Origin: Bombyx mori
Taxonomy: Eukaryota > Arthropoda > Insecta > Lepidoptera > Bombycidae
DNA: 64,000 nucleotides
Direction: 5' to 3'
Assembly: GCF_030269925.1 (NCBI RefSeq)
Contig: NC_085107.1
Span: 558,001-622,000, forward strand
Shown: piece after piece, positions 1-11,200 of the stretch
Position numbering within the stretch: the stretch's first letter is position 1
Layout: every line of letters starts with the position of its first letter
Translations under genes and position numbers: made by a program
Notes under the pieces: generated by a model
Told to the model about the DNA's origin: nothing
The model's database searches: none
The model's input: only the letters and a program-made list of their open reading frames with translations

Positions 1-3000
1 TAAGTACAACACCTTCCCAATTGTCTTTTCAATGAAGCCTTTGCACCAAATAAACTTTCCGTTGACCGTATGCTTTTTATATAGAATAAAATCTCCCTTG
101 ATAAAACTTTGTTTTTTATTTACTTTGGTCTTATTTTGCGAACACTGTTTAAGTTTAACGACATCAGCAAGAGCTGTGGATGAGGGCGATGACGACTCAG
201 GTATAATTTGATCAAGACGCATTCTGAGTTTTCTACCGTAAACAAGCTCTGCGGGCGAAACCCCAGTCAGAGTGTGTACGGAATTCCTGTAATCAAATAA
301 ATATTTTAGTAGTTTTTTATTAAATAGACTCGCTCCACTTCCACTAAGCAAGGTCGTTTTTATACCCTTTTTAATAATTTTGACGAAGCTTTCAGCCTGT
401 CCGTTGCTAGCGGGATGATAAGCCGGTGACTTCAAATGTGAAATTCCGTTCAATGTACAAAAATTTTCAAACTCATGTGATGTGAACGATGTACCATTGT
501 CACTAACTAAAGTATGAGGAATACCAAACCTAGACATAAACTCACATAATCTTTCAATCGTGGCTGAAGCAGATGTACTGGATTTCATATTGTAAACCTC
601 CACCCACTTAGTATAAGCATCTACTATTATCAAAAAGGTTTGACCGTTTATCGGTCCCAAGAAATCCATGTGCACTCTGTAAAACGGTTGTGGGGGGTGT
701 TCCCAATGCGCGATCGGGCCCCGTGCTGGAGTCGGTCGCATTTGAATACATACGTCACACGAAGCTATCATGCGCTCGAGCGCGGCGTCGATCCCGGGAA
801 ACCAGAACCGTGAACGTGCTTCAGCTTTAGTTTTAACAATTCCCAAGTGAGACTGATGTAACTCTGATAAAATATCCTTTTGTAATGACTCCGGAATTAC
901 AACCTTGTGTCCCCGCATCAGACAACCGTTTTCATAAGATAATTGCAACCTACACATGTGATATGGCTTTAACCGTTCATCAGACCATTTTTTTGGCCAT
1001 CCCTTTAAGACATATAGAATAACTTTACGTAAAATTAAATCCTTATTTGTTTCGTCTTGTAATTTGACTAACGTTACAGGTAAATTACCTTCCACAACAA
1101 AATTTATATAAGAAGCTCTATCCAAATCGGGTATCATAGCATCTACACTGTCCCTGCCCTCCGCGACAGTCCCCGCCTCTCCTAGGCTGGCGCGCGATAA
1201 GAAGTCTGCGGTGTTGTCTGTGCTACGAACATATTCAATTCTATAATTATAGCTACTTAAAAACATCGCATATCTCTGAAGTCTGTTCGCAGAAACTTCT
1301 GGTATACCTCGATAAGGGCCAAAAATCGATAAGAGTGGCTTATGGTCTGTGCGTAAGATAAAGGGAACCGCCCTGCCATATAGGTACTGGTGGTAACGCC
1401 TAACTCCAAAAATAATGGCGGTGGCTTCCTTTTGGATCTGAGAATAACGTTTCTCAGCAGCATTTAGGGTTCGCGACGCAAACGAGACCGGTCGCTCAGA
1501 CCCGTTTGGTTCTATCTGAGATAAAATGGCCGAAAGACCTGACGGCGACGCATCGACAGTTAAAATGATGGTCGCGTTATGATTAAAATGAGCTAATACT
1601 TGATCCGACGCCAAACATTTTTTAATCGCGTTAAAAGCGTCCTCATGTTCATGTCCCCAGTACCATTTATTTCCTTTTTTTAAAAGCTCATATAACGGCT
1701 TTAAAATTGCAGACGCATTAGGAACAAAACTTCTGTAATAATTAATTAACCCTAAAAATGATTGCAATTGCTTAACATTAGTCGGAACCGGCGCATCAGT
1801 CATCGCCCTAATTTTCTCTGGCGACTTATGAAGGCCATCTTTATTGATTACATACCCTAAGTAATTAATATCGTCCTTGAAAAATTCACACTTTTCCCTT
1901 TGAAGGGTCAAACCCGCGTCTTGTAATCTCTGCAGTACTTGATGTAATCGTAGCAAATGTTCAGTTTTATTTTTCCCCGTTATTAAAATATCGTCTAACA
2001 GGCACAACGTGCCGGGCACGCCAGCCAGCACGCATTCGATAGCGCGTTGAAAAATAGCCGGTGAACTGGCCAAGCCAAAGCAAAGGCGGGTATGCTTGTA
2101 AACTCCCCTGTGAGTATTTATACAAGTTAATTCCTGTGATTCCTCATCTAACACGAGTTGATTGTACGCACTAGATAAATCCAGTTTACTAAACTGTTGT
2201 CCACCATACAACCTAGTAAAAAGTTCAGTTATCGTCGGCAAAGGGTACTGGTCAACAACTAACTGTTTGTTTACGCCCGTCGAATAATCTGCACAAATAC
2301 GTACGGAACCATTCCGCTTTAATACCGGTACGATTGGTGACGCATACCGCGCGTGGTCAACTTGTTTTAATACTCCGGCCGCCACCAAACGATCTATTTC
2401 CTTATCTACTTTGTCTTTTAAAGCGAAAGCTAATGGTCGCGCTCTAATAAAAACCGGTTTTGCATCTTCCTTTAAATGTAATTTAACTTTAAATTTGTTA
2501 AACGAACCTAATTTATCGGAAAAAACCATAGGATAACGAGATTGCAACGCGTTAATTATATTGTTTTCATCTACTTGTTTACAATATTGTATCGGCAATA
2601 ATTCTAACTTAAACTTAGAAATGACATCGCGACCGAGAATTGGCGGGCCTCCGTCTCGTATGACGCAAACATATAGTAAATGTGATTCATTCGCATAACT
2701 GACCTGTAATTGTACTACTCCAATACAAATAATACTATTACCCGTATATGAAAATAATCGTTTTTTTGTTTTAGACAATGGTACATTGTTAAAATATTTT
2801 CTGTATGTCTGTTCAGAAATCGCAGTAACGGCCGACCCGCTATCTATTTCGAATTTTAATTCGACCCCCGAAATCGTCACCGTCTCTGTCATGGCTTCCC
2901 CTTTAACAGACCTAATATTAAAACATTCACCATCGTCATCGCCGTCATCCACCACATTTGCCTCCAGGTAATTAATTTTTTTGCACATCCTACGTAGGTG

Positions 3001-3732
3001 CCCCGTGACATTGCACTTTTTGCATTTTAATTTAGCGAACCGACACTGAGACGTATCATGATTACGATAACCGCACACTTGACACTGCACTTTATTGCCG
3101 CCATCCTTCAGCCGAAGCGCCCTCGACCGGCCTGCCGCCGTCGATTGCGTCATCTTGAACAGCTGATCGTGTGTTGCGACCTGTACTGCTGCAGTGGTTG
3201 CTCCAACTCGCGCGCTGCGCACGCTTTCTGCCATTTCAACCGCCTTAGCCAGCGATAGGGCCGTTAGATCCTGTGCAACTAACTTTTCTCGTTCAGGTCC
3301 TGGTAACATCCCCATAACGAATCGGTCTCTGAGAGCTTCCTCCACGTTGGCAAACCCACAATGCCCGGTCAGCCCGCGCAACCTGGCCGCCCATTGAGGG
3401 TAGGTCTCGTCTTCTTGTTGTACCGCCACGTAAAATTTATAACGTTCGCCGAAACCACAACGCTTGGGAGTAAAATGATCGTCCAATAGTCGGAGTATGT
3501 CTTCATATGGAACATCGGTCAACGTCTTCGGCACCGCGAGATCCGCCGCTAATTTGTACGTGGCGTCCGTGAGTGCGCTCAGCAATATCGCTCGTCTTTT
3601 TATCCCTGCAGGATCACTTGTTCTGCTAATGTCGTTAGCTACGAACCACTGAGAAATTCTGCATTTGTACGTTTCCCATGACTGCAGATTGTGGTCAAAA
3701 CTGGATAATAATCCGAACATTGCACCGGACAT
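1..3732 (-). CDS. Gag-Pol polyprotein of Ty3/Gypsy element, uninterrupted, C-terminus off window
   Basis: I read the frame codon by codon from ATG at 3732 to position 1 and found no stop: 1244 codons, open at the left edge. An in-frame TAA at 3741 lies just upstream of the start. Order of domains: gag region (about 1-215); two CCHC zinc knuckles (C217, C220, H225, C230 and C237, C240, H245, C250); aspartic protease with DSG at 297-299; reverse transcriptase with LLDD ending at D580-D581; an RNase H region with a TVDAS motif; integrase with an HHCC-type zinc region and catalytic D1023, D1078 and E1114, the last two exactly 35 residues apart. Gag and pol share one frame, so no frameshift is needed. 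All catalytic residues checked are present, which suggests a recent, possibly active copy. Whether the missing C-terminus and second LTR are intact cannot be seen here. Confidence 0.93.
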   Translation of the reverse strand, partial: MSGAMFGLLSSFDHNLQSWETYKCRISQWFVANDISRTSDPAGIKRRAILLSALTDATYKLAADLAVPKTLTDVPYEDILRLLDDHFTPKRCGFGERYKFYVAVQQEDETYPQWAARLRGLTGHCGFANVEEALRDRFVMGMLPGPEREKLVAQDLTALSLAKAVEMAESVRSARVGATTAAVQVATHDQLFKMTQSTAAGRSRALRLKDGGNKVQCQVCGYRNHDTSQCRFAKLKCKKCNVTGHLRRMCKKINYLEANVVDDGDDDGECFNIRSVKGEAMTETVTISGVELKFEIDSGSAVTAISEQTYRKYFNNVPLSKTKKRLFSYTGNSIICIGVVQLQVSYANESHLLYVCVIRDGGPPILGRDVISKFKLELLPIQYCKQVDENNIINALQSRYPMVFSDKLGSFNKFKVKLHLKEDAKPVFIRARPLAFALKDKVDKEIDRLVAAGVLKQVDHARYASPIVPVLKRNGSVRICADYSTGVNKQLVVDQYPLPTITELFTRLYGGQQFSKLDLSSAYNQLVLDEESQELTCINTHRGVYKHTRLCFGLASSPAIFQRAIECVLAGVPGTLCLLDDILITGKNKTEHLLRLHQVLQRLQDAGLTLQREKCEFFKDDINYLGYVINKDGLHKSPEKIRAMTDAPVPTNVKQLQSFLGLINYYRSFVPNASAILKPLYELLKKGNKWYWGHEHEDAFNAIKKCLASDQVLAHFNHNATIILTVDASPSGLSAILSQIEPNGSERPVSFASRTLNAAEKRYSQIQKEATAIIFGVRRYHQYLYGRAVPFILRTDHKPLLSIFGPYRGIPEVSANRLQRYAMFLSSYNYRIEYVRSTDNTADFLSRASLGEAGTVAEGRDSVDAMIPDLDRASYINFVVEGNLPVTLVKLQDETNKDLILRKVILYVLKGWPKKWSDERLKPYHMCRLQLSYENGCLMRGHKVVIPESLQKDILSELHQSHLGIVKTKAEARSRFWFPGIDAALERMIASCDVCIQMRPTPARGPIAHWEHPPQPFYRVHMDFLGPINGQTFLIIVDAYTKWVEVYNMKSSTSASATIERLCEFMSRFGIPHTLVSDNGTSFTSHEFENFCTLNGISHLKSPAYHPASNGQAESFVKIIKKGIKTTLLSGSGASLFNKKLLKYLFDYRNSVHTLTGVSPAELVYGRKLRMRLDQIIPESSSPSSTALADVVKLKQCSQNKTKVNKKQSFIKGDFILYKKHTVNGKFIWCKGFIEKTIGKVLYL

Positions 3733-3780
3733 TTTTTGTTAATTTGTACAAAACGGGGTAGGTTCGTATTTCGTCGCCAC

Positions 3781-3870
3781 TGTTAGATACGAGGGATACA
3801 CGAGTGAAACACTTGCCTGCTGTTAACACACTGTTCTATATTTGTTGAAATACCCCGTATGCGTAGGCAC
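3781..3870 (-). repeat. Probable short 5' LTR of the Gypsy element
   Basis: On the minus strand this stretch begins near TGCCTACGC (plus 3869) and ends TAACA at 3781, giving TG...CA termini immediately before a TGG-starting primer site. The second LTR lies outside the window, so the outer border cannot be confirmed by comparison. Confidence 0.4.
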
Positions 3871-5027
3871 ACGCACACATACTTAACATATATTTTGTAT
3901 AATTTAATAATAGTAATAAATTCTTACATTATAAGGAGGGCATTAAAAACAAGAAAAATCGTGTAGGTAATTAACAAAATTTTAATCTAATTAAATGTCA
4001 AAATCAAGTCTCAAAGTTGCAACTATTTCAGTGCCTGCATGTTAGTTATTATTACTAGCGAATATTTTATTTTCAATTTGTAAGTCTTCTTGATTTTCCA
4101 TTTCATCTTTACTTTTGTTGAAATCGTACATATTTTTATTGATTTTTTTGAAACGGTCATATTTTGTCACGTGGAACTCGAAATAACAATTTTTAATTTC
4201 TGACTTCGTGTACAAGGTATCTTTAATTGTGCGGGTAGAAAGTTAATTTCTTAGTTTCGTTTTGTAATAAAATAAATGAAGCTAACATCTTACTAAAAAA
4301 GTGGATTTCGAGGTCTAAACTGAAAACTAAGAGAATTTCCGAAAATCTGTAGATGTAACTGTAGACTGTAGATCGTTTCCGAAAAACTGTTGCCAATCCT
4401 ACAGTTTTAACTGCACCGTGCACTGCACGGCATGGGCAGTGAAATACATAACAAAGTAAAAAAACATGAAGATAAAATCTTTTTTTCTTATAAGGTTGCC
4501 AGTGCCATTTAATAAGTAAATGCCGCTAATACCTACGCCATCGAACACACCGATGGCGCGGTTTCTCTTGATTTTACTTTGGATTTGACCGTGCAGTTTT
4601 GCTGGGTATACGAGTAATACATAATTTTTAAGAATTTAATTATTTCTGTTTTCAAGTTCCTTATGTTGCAAATTAAAATGTATGCTTAAAATTATGTTTC
4701 TTAACATTATCGCCTGACAAACTTACAAAAAGTGTAACACATTGGTCAGAAGTGTTCACTGTAGGCAGTACCTATTTGTAAAATGACATGTTATTAGCTT
4801 GGACAGCCAACCAATAATTGTTTATAATGTTAATAAAAAATACGTGAATGTTTTTATTTTTTTATTTAACTAGATACTCCGCCTTGCTCTACCTACATAT
4901 AAAAGATTTTTAAATTTCAGAAAAGTTGTAGGTACCGTACAATAATTGAATAATTATTATTTTCATTTTAGACATTTAGCTGTCGATGTGTCAAAAAGTA
5001 CATTTCCCTTCTTTGAAATTGTAAATG
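3871..5027. other. AT-rich intergenic stretch
   Basis: No coding region or bounded repeat was recognised. The only open frames are short and AT-rich with no recognisable domain. Confidence 0.5.
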
Positions 5028-5030
5028 TTA

Positions 5031-6131
5031 CGGCCTGGCCACGGGGATCGGCGGTGCGAACAGCGAAGCGGTGGGCGAGGCGACCATTCGCGCAGCACCG
5101 TTTGCAGGCCACGGGTACTCACGTTCGCCGCCGCGACTAGTAAGGAAGTCCGACAGCGAAATGTCTATATCGAAATTATCTCGATATTGCTTACAAATTA
5201 ATAGTTTTTTGGTTCAGGACCTATTATTTGGAAAAGATTGTGAAGTACATGATTTGAATAAGAATCGGAGTATACCTATAGATGGAGAATTCCACAAGAA
5301 GTACGAGAAATACTTTGGGTGGCTAGACTTCCAAATAGCTGGTCTAGCTAGTATTTCAGCTATTTTATTTTTTTATTGCTTAGCTGGGTGGACGAGCTCA
5401 CAGCCCACCTTGTGTTAAGTGGTTACTGGAGCCCATAGACATCCACAACGTAAATGCGCCACCCACCTTGAGATATAAGTTCTAAGGTCTCAAGTATAGT
5501 TATAATGGCTGCCTCACCCTTCAAACCGAAACGCATTACTACTTCACGGCAGAAATAGGCAGGGTGGTAGTACCCACCCGTGTAGACTCACAAGAGGTCC
5601 TACCACCAGTAATTACGCAAATTATTATTTTGAAGATTTCATTTTTATCACACGATGTTATTCCTTCACCGTGGAAATCAATCGTGAACGTTGAGTGTTG
5701 TTGAGTACGTATTTCATTACAAAAATTGGTACCCGCCTGATATTCGAACACCGGTGCATCGCTCAACACGATTGCACCGGACGTCCGTTAGGCCACGACG
5801 ACTTTAAAAATATAAAATAAAAAATAAATAAAAAATATAAAAATTTCGGCGTTAATTTTTCGCGGCGAAAACAACTAAACTCATTTAATCACTGCACTAT
5901 TCGCCGCGACTACCGCTCGACTCCGTGGCTCGCGCCGTCCGTATTCATGCATTTGTTTTGCTCGCCCGCCGCATCGCGCGATTCGCTCGGTACATTTCGC
6001 CGGTCGCTTCGCCGGTCGCCGGTGCGCGTGGCTTGTTAGGTACATTTCTATGCGCTTGTTTTAGTCGCTAGACGCTTCGCCGTTCGCACCGCGCGAATAT
6101 TCGCATCGGCGAATGTCCCGTGGCCAGGCTG
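5031..6131. mobile_element. Non-autonomous PIF/Harbinger-like DNA transposon carrying a nested Bm1
   Basis: The left end CGGCCTGGCCACGGG (5031) and the reverse complement of the right end CAGCCTGGCCACGGG (ending 6131) match at 14 of 15 positions, and further GC-rich subterminal inverted similarity follows (GGTGCGAAC.GCGAAGCG on both sides). The element is flanked by TTA at 5028-5030 and 6132-6134, the 3 bp TTA/TAA duplication typical of PIF/Harbinger. It is 1101 bp, of which about 440 bp are the inserted SINE, leaving about 660 bp of its own sequence. A small open frame at 5161-5355 shows no transposase motif I recognise. Superfamily assignment rests on the target duplication and the inverted ends; no transposase supports it. 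Confidence 0.72.
5362..5802 (-). repeat. Bm1 SINE, near full length
   Basis: Read on the minus strand, a tRNA-like head contains GGCCTAACGG, which fits an A box, and GTTCGAATAT, close to a B box. It is followed by the conserved body (ACTGGTGGTAGGACC ... GTCCACCCAGC) and an AAGCAATAAAAA tail. Length about 440 bp agrees with Bm1. It sits inside the PIF-like element, so it is the younger insertion. The 231-base open frame across it is a by-product of the SINE. Confidence 0.88.
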
Positions 6132-6134
6132 TTA

Positions 6135-7045
6135 GTTGAATGCACATTACCCAAATGAGGAGGCAAATGTGCACATTTACTGGAAAATATGTACATTTGC
6201 CGCAATATTTACTTTTACCGTAACATATACATACTGAAGTTTAGTTAACAACTATGACGGAACAGTATTAAGTAGGTAGGCCGTGTGCTTGTCTACCATT
6301 TTCCCTGTTGATAAAAGTTCGGCTGTAAACAGCCGGTCAGGGGCAACAAAATTTAAAAACTGTGACATCAACCTATGCTGCCTCAAAACAGTCTCTGTTA
6401 GTAACCTGAAACGATTTAGATAATCCTATCTTTCTAAATATTCAATAATTTAGACATGTATTATACTTTTCTTCTTATCGGCCGCATTAGACGTGACTGT
6501 AGCCGTTTTATTATAATTGAATTTATATAAGTATAAAATTGTAATTCTTGATGTTTTTAATTAACGTTGATTGAATTGAAAAATAGGCTCAAAATTTCAA
6601 GCTAAAATATTTTCTGACTAACGCATATCGATTAAGTTTTTAAACTTTAACATTATCAATATGCGTTGCTCTTCGTTTGTATTTCAATATGGCAACTAAG
6701 TTTTAAGAATATCAAAATTGTCTGGGCCGAGCTTACATAAAAAGCCTTTCAGTTTTATAATCCCACACTTATCCACATTTATAGACACTAAATGGTCAAC
6801 AGAACACCATTATTGAAAGATTAAACTATAAGAAAATCTAAATTGACATACGTTTAGTGTTCATACTTTACTATGGGCTGAATAAGCTGAACAGAAAGCT
6901 TTTCACTATTAATTTCACTGCATTATCTTACTATTCACAATCCAACAAGTTGGTTTACAAAAATTCTCAGATCAAAACTCAGATCAAAACAAAATCTTAG
7001 ATTACAAATTCTGTTTTCGATATTTTTAAAAGGTCTGGAATACCA
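6135..7045. other. AT-rich intergenic stretch
   Basis: Nothing recognisable as a gene or bounded repeat was seen. Confidence 0.5.
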
Positions 7046-7048
7046 ATG

Positions 7049-7350
7049 TTAACAGTTCGCAGATGCAAGTCTCAGATTACGAATTGGGGTATTTTCTTTG
7101 AGCCGGTTGCGAATCCTCTTCATGAGTTCCAAGCCCCGAGTGTCGAGGTGCACGTGGGCTATGAACACGTGAACGGTGAGTTTAGGCATGGAACTGCGAA
7201 AGCCACCCCTACACAGCTTTCCTGGACCCTCCCGGATGTTTGAGCCGCGTCCGGAACAAAACATAATATGAGAAATAGAAGAGGTGACCGCAATCAACAC
7301 TACAACCAGACACGTGGTCAAACCCATGTACGCTTGGCACGTAGAGTCGT
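7049..7350 (-). CDS. Unknown two-exon gene, exon 2 with one membrane segment
   Basis: This continues exon 1 after the proposed 81 bp intron; the split codon A|AC reads Asn134. The exon codes residues 134-233 and stops with TAA at 7049-7051. Residues about 145-165 (LTTCLVVVLIAVTSS and following) form a hydrophobic segment, followed by a basic C-terminal part, so a single-pass membrane protein is possible. If translation instead began at the internal ATG at 7327, the same segment would look like a signal peptide of a 92-residue protein. Both exons being in one frame across a normal-sized intron is the main argument for a real gene; no family was recognised. Confidence 0.42.
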
Positions 7351-7431
7351 CTGCAAAACTAACTTTGTGTCAGTGATCTTGACTGGTACTCTGTCAGGCC
7401 GTTCAGCCAGTGCCACGCTATTCCTTTATAC

Positions 7432-7831
7432 TCCTCCGGATCAGAATCAGTATGCTGGGTCGGATCGCGATGCACTGCCAACCAGTTGCTCTTCGGTATC
7501 GATCACTCCGCAGGGCTGGAATACTGGTAGCGAGCCGTGCGGTCACAATCTCTCTGGTCGCCTCAAGCTCTCTTATCCAGGGGGCCGTCGCATCGTCTAA
7601 AGAGGCCTGCGGATTGATGTTGAGAGAGAAGGGCTCTCTCTCTCGCAAGTCGACTATAACCTTCCAGGTGTAGTTTCTGCCGAGCATAATATAACTTTTT
7701 GTGCGACGAGGGTACGTCATTGCTCCTTCCATGAATTGTCTGACTTTTGCAGTTCTACGAAAAGAAAGACCAACTTCGACGGCGAATATATAATACACTT
7801 TTGGTTTGTAATCGTAGTTATGAGTGTCCAT
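7432..7831 (-). CDS. Unknown two-exon gene, exon 1
   Basis: The start ATG at 7831 is preceded in frame by TAG 21 bases upstream. The frame codes 133 residues and then reaches a stop at 7418, but a candidate donor GTATAA begins at 7431 and an acceptor TTTTGCAG ends at 7351. Removing these 81 bases keeps the frame and bypasses four in-frame stops. The N-terminal part is charged and polar with several Tyr residues; no domain was recognised. GC content is higher than in the flanking AT-rich DNA. The gene lies head to head with Eph (446 bp between start codons), so the two may share a promoter region. It could also be a remnant of an unrecognised mobile element. No function is proposed. Confidence 0.45.
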
Positions 7832-8044
7832 CGAGGAGCTTAAAAGTAGCTATATGGAAGAATCCTTCCTAGTATATCTATCATCTATAGAATCTATCAT
7901 AGAATCTATCATCTCTTTCTAACTCGTTTCACTATTTCAAATTCGCATATGGCAACACAGAAAACTGCTGCGCGTCCATATCAAGTGAATTTAGCCTGTT
8001 TTACGAGATCAATAGAAAAATACAGATGCTGAATCGTCGCGCGG

Positions 8045-8072
8045 TATATTGTTATTTGTGTTCAATCTCAGT
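8045..8072 (+). promoter_or_regulatory. Possible core promoter of Eph
   Basis: A TATATT at 8045-8050 lies about 20-25 bases before TCAGT at 8068-8072, which matches the arthropod initiator consensus. The arrangement fits a transcription start near 8070, about 208 bases before the Eph ATG. Chance occurrence in AT-rich DNA is possible. Confidence 0.25.
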
Positions 8073-8277
8073 CTGAATTTCAGCCAGTAAACACGTTCTC
8101 TGAAAAAAATCCTCGGCATCGTCACTCATCCGAGTGTAGTAGTGGGCCACTCATAACATTGCAGAAGTGGTCGGCCCTTTATGTGAAGTGATGTAAAGTG
8201 AATAGTCCTTTCAATATGTAGGAAGGTTTAGGAAACAGGTCTTTATTTTTCTTGAATGATCGTGTGATGCCGTTGAC

Positions 8278-11200
8278 ATGATTTGGCTGATAGTAGTGAC
8301 GGCCTTGGCTAGCGTGCATGGCGAACAAGTGCTGCTTCTCGACACTACAGCAGAAGATACTCTAGGCTGGACCCGGTTCTCGTATGGTGCGCAGGCTAGC
8401 ACTGCCGGCTGGCTCGAAGAATCTTACACTAACTTTGAAAAACAAATAAACTGGCGCTCCTATGTGGTCTGTGACGTCGCCCACCATAATGTGAATAACT
8501 GGCTCTGGACCCCGTTCATCGAACGCAGAAATGCCAATAGAATCTACATAGAAATCAAGTTTACTATTCGTGATTGCTCACTTTTCCCAGGAAATGCATT
8601 GAGTTGTAAAGAAACATTCAGTCTCTTGTATTATGAATTTGATGTTGCCACTAGAGAACAACCTCCCTGGGAGCCCGAGAGTTACAAGTTAGTTGGCCGC
8701 ATCGCCGCAGGGGAAGGCAGATTTAACACTAACTCTGAAGTGGACATCAACACTGAAGTGAAGAGTATTGCAGTCACAAAGAAAGGTGTGTATTTTGCAT
8801 TTAGAGATCAAGGAGCCTGCATATCTATTTTGGCAGTGAAAGTCTATTACATCACATGTCCTGATGTCAACATTAACTTTGCAAGATTCCCTGCCACTCC
8901 CACTGGCAGGGAAGTTACGGTTATTGAACAAGCCAATGGAACTTGTGTTGCTAATGCTGAGGTTGCTCCTGGTGAAAAAGCCCCTGTTTATTTATGCAAG
9001 GGTGATGGCAAATGGACCCTTCCCAGTGGCTCTTGCAAATGCAGGGCAGGCTTTGAACCTGACCACAACAATCAAATTTGTACAGAATGTGCACCTGGAA
9101 AATTTAAATCTCACACTGGTGACGAACACTGCATCCCGTGCCCTGATCATTCTGAGTCAACCATATATGCTGCTGCTGAATGTAAATGTACTCCAAAATA
9201 CTATAGAGCTAAGAAAGACCCAAAAACCATACCCTGTACTCAACCACCTTCAGCACCTGATAATTTGACTGTAACATTTGCTGATCAGTTTTCTATTTCT
9301 CTTACTTGGCAACCGCCACATAATACTGGCGGAAGAAGTGATATTACATATAAGATTTCATGTGCCAATTGCGGCCCCACTGTGGAATTTAGACCAGGAG
9401 AGACTGGCCTTAATAGTACACGAGTTACAATTAGTGGTCTAGATCCAGTAACTGAATACAAGTTTCAAGTTTATGCAGAAAATGGAGTATCTGAACTCTC
9501 TCCTGATCCTGCAAAACACATAGAAATCACAGCAGTAACTGAAGCCTCTGTAGTGAGTGTAGTGTCAAAATTGAGGATTTTGAACACAGAAAGTGATAGG
9601 TTAACAATTGCTTGGAATCCACCACAAGTAGACTTAACTGATCCTGATGACACTATAGAGAGCTATGAAGTGAAATGCTTTCCAAAAGACAGTCAAGACA
9701 AGAATACCAACACCACCCTGAGGATTACTAAGGACCCACAGGTCACCATTACAGGATTAAGAAAAGACACTGAATATGGCATTAGGGTCAGAGCCAAGAT
9801 GAAGAGAGGATGGGGAGAATTCAGTGGAATTGTATATGCTCGAACCAATTCTGTTACTGAAACTTCATTCATTGACGAAGAAGGAGCTCAAGTTAGATTA
9901 GTTGCTGGTGTTATGGTGGCAGTAGTTGTCCTCACAGTGATTGCCATCATTGCTACTGTTTTATTTTTGAGATCTCGTGCTGATGATGAATGTGATAAAA
10001 AACAACCTAGTGATTGTAATGCTCTTAATTATAGAAATGGAGAAGTTTACACAGGACCTGATCGTCCTGCTAAGACAAGCAGCAATGCTACCACTCCTCT
10101 TTTTGCTGGCACTGGTTCCAGGACTTACATAGACCCTCATACATATGAAGACCCCAATCAAGCTGTCAGAGAATTTGCACGTGAGATTGATGCATCATGT
10201 ATTACTATTGAAGCAATAATAGGTGGTGGTGAATTTGGAGATGTTTGTCGTGGCAAATTGAAACTTCCAGCTAGTTGTGGCCCAGAAATTGATGTTGCCA
10301 TCAAGACATTAAAACCAGGCTCCACTGAACGAGCTCGACGTGATTTCCTGGCTGAAGCGTCTATAATGGGCCAATTTGAACATCCAAATGTGATATTCTT
10401 ACAGGGAGTCGTCACAAAATGCAATCCAATCATGATTATTACTGAGTTCATGGAAAATGGATCTTTGGACACTTTCTTACGGGCGAATGATGGAAAATTT
10501 AGAGTGCTGCAATTGGTTGGTATGTTACGTGGTATCGCCACTGGAATGCAATATCTTTCAGAGATGAACTACATCCATCGTGACCTAGCTGCACGAAATG
10601 TACTTGTCAATTCTCAACTTGTTTGTAAGATAGCTGACTTTGGTCTCTCTCGTGAAATTGAATCTACTGCTGATGGAGCCTATACAACCCGTGGTGGAAA
10701 GATTCCAGTGCGATGGACAGCACCAGAAGCAATAGCATTTAGGAAATTTACTTCTGCCAGTGATGTCTGGTCTATGGGAATAGTGTGCTGGGAGGTAATG
10801 AGTTTTGGGGAACGACCTTATTGGAACTGGAGCAACCAAGATGTGATTAAATCAATTGAAAAAGGATATCGTCTACCAGCTCCTATGGACTGTCCTGAGG
10901 CTGTGTATCAGCTGATGCTTGATTGCTGGCAGAAAGAACGAACACACAGACCAACTTTTTCAAGCATTGTGAAGACACTAGATAAATTAATTCGTTGCCC
11001 AGATACATTGAGAAAGATTGCCCAAAACCGTTCAGCAGACCCTTTAGCAGGCGATACTCCAGACTTGATTCAGTTTACATCAGTGGAAGAATGGCTTGAA
11101 TGCATAAAAATGTCACGGTACATCGAGAAGTTTCGAGCGGCGGGCATTTCCGACATGGATGCGGTGGTCGACTTGACTGTGCATCAGCTGGCATCTCTCG

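Larger units (their letters stand above)
1..3870 (-). mobile_element. Ty3/Gypsy LTR retrotransposon, 5' part (cut by window edge)
   Basis: The element reads right to left. On the minus strand a probable short LTR ends in CTAACA (plus position 3781), followed after one base by TGGCGACG near 3779, which has the TGG start expected of a tRNA primer binding site. The gag-pol frame starts at 3732 and leaves the window at position 1, so the 3' LTR is not visible. The outer border of the 5' LTR is uncertain; an end near 3857-3870 would give an LTR of about 77-90 bp, and very short LTRs are known in the Bombyx mag lineage. One fused gag-pol frame with two zinc knuckles also suits the mag-like lineages. 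Lineage assignment is inference; membership in Ty3/Gypsy rests on the domain order PR-RT-RNase H-integrase. Confidence 0.93.

Noticed and set aside
1257..1463. 68-residue open frame on the minus strand
   Set aside because: It lies in another frame inside the intact gag-pol region and has no motif.
2786..3397. Three plus-strand frames of 61-67 residues
   Set aside because: Antisense to the gag and protease part of the Gypsy element.
5539..5769. 76-residue frame on the minus strand
   Set aside because: Fully inside a Bm1 SINE.
7268..7673. Plus-strand frames of 110 and 87 residues
   Set aside because: Antisense to the candidate two-exon gene; the minus-strand reading has a start with upstream stop and consistent splice phase, the plus-strand readings have neither.
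8864..9268. 134-residue frame within Eph
   Set aside because: Out-of-frame shadow of the Eph coding region.
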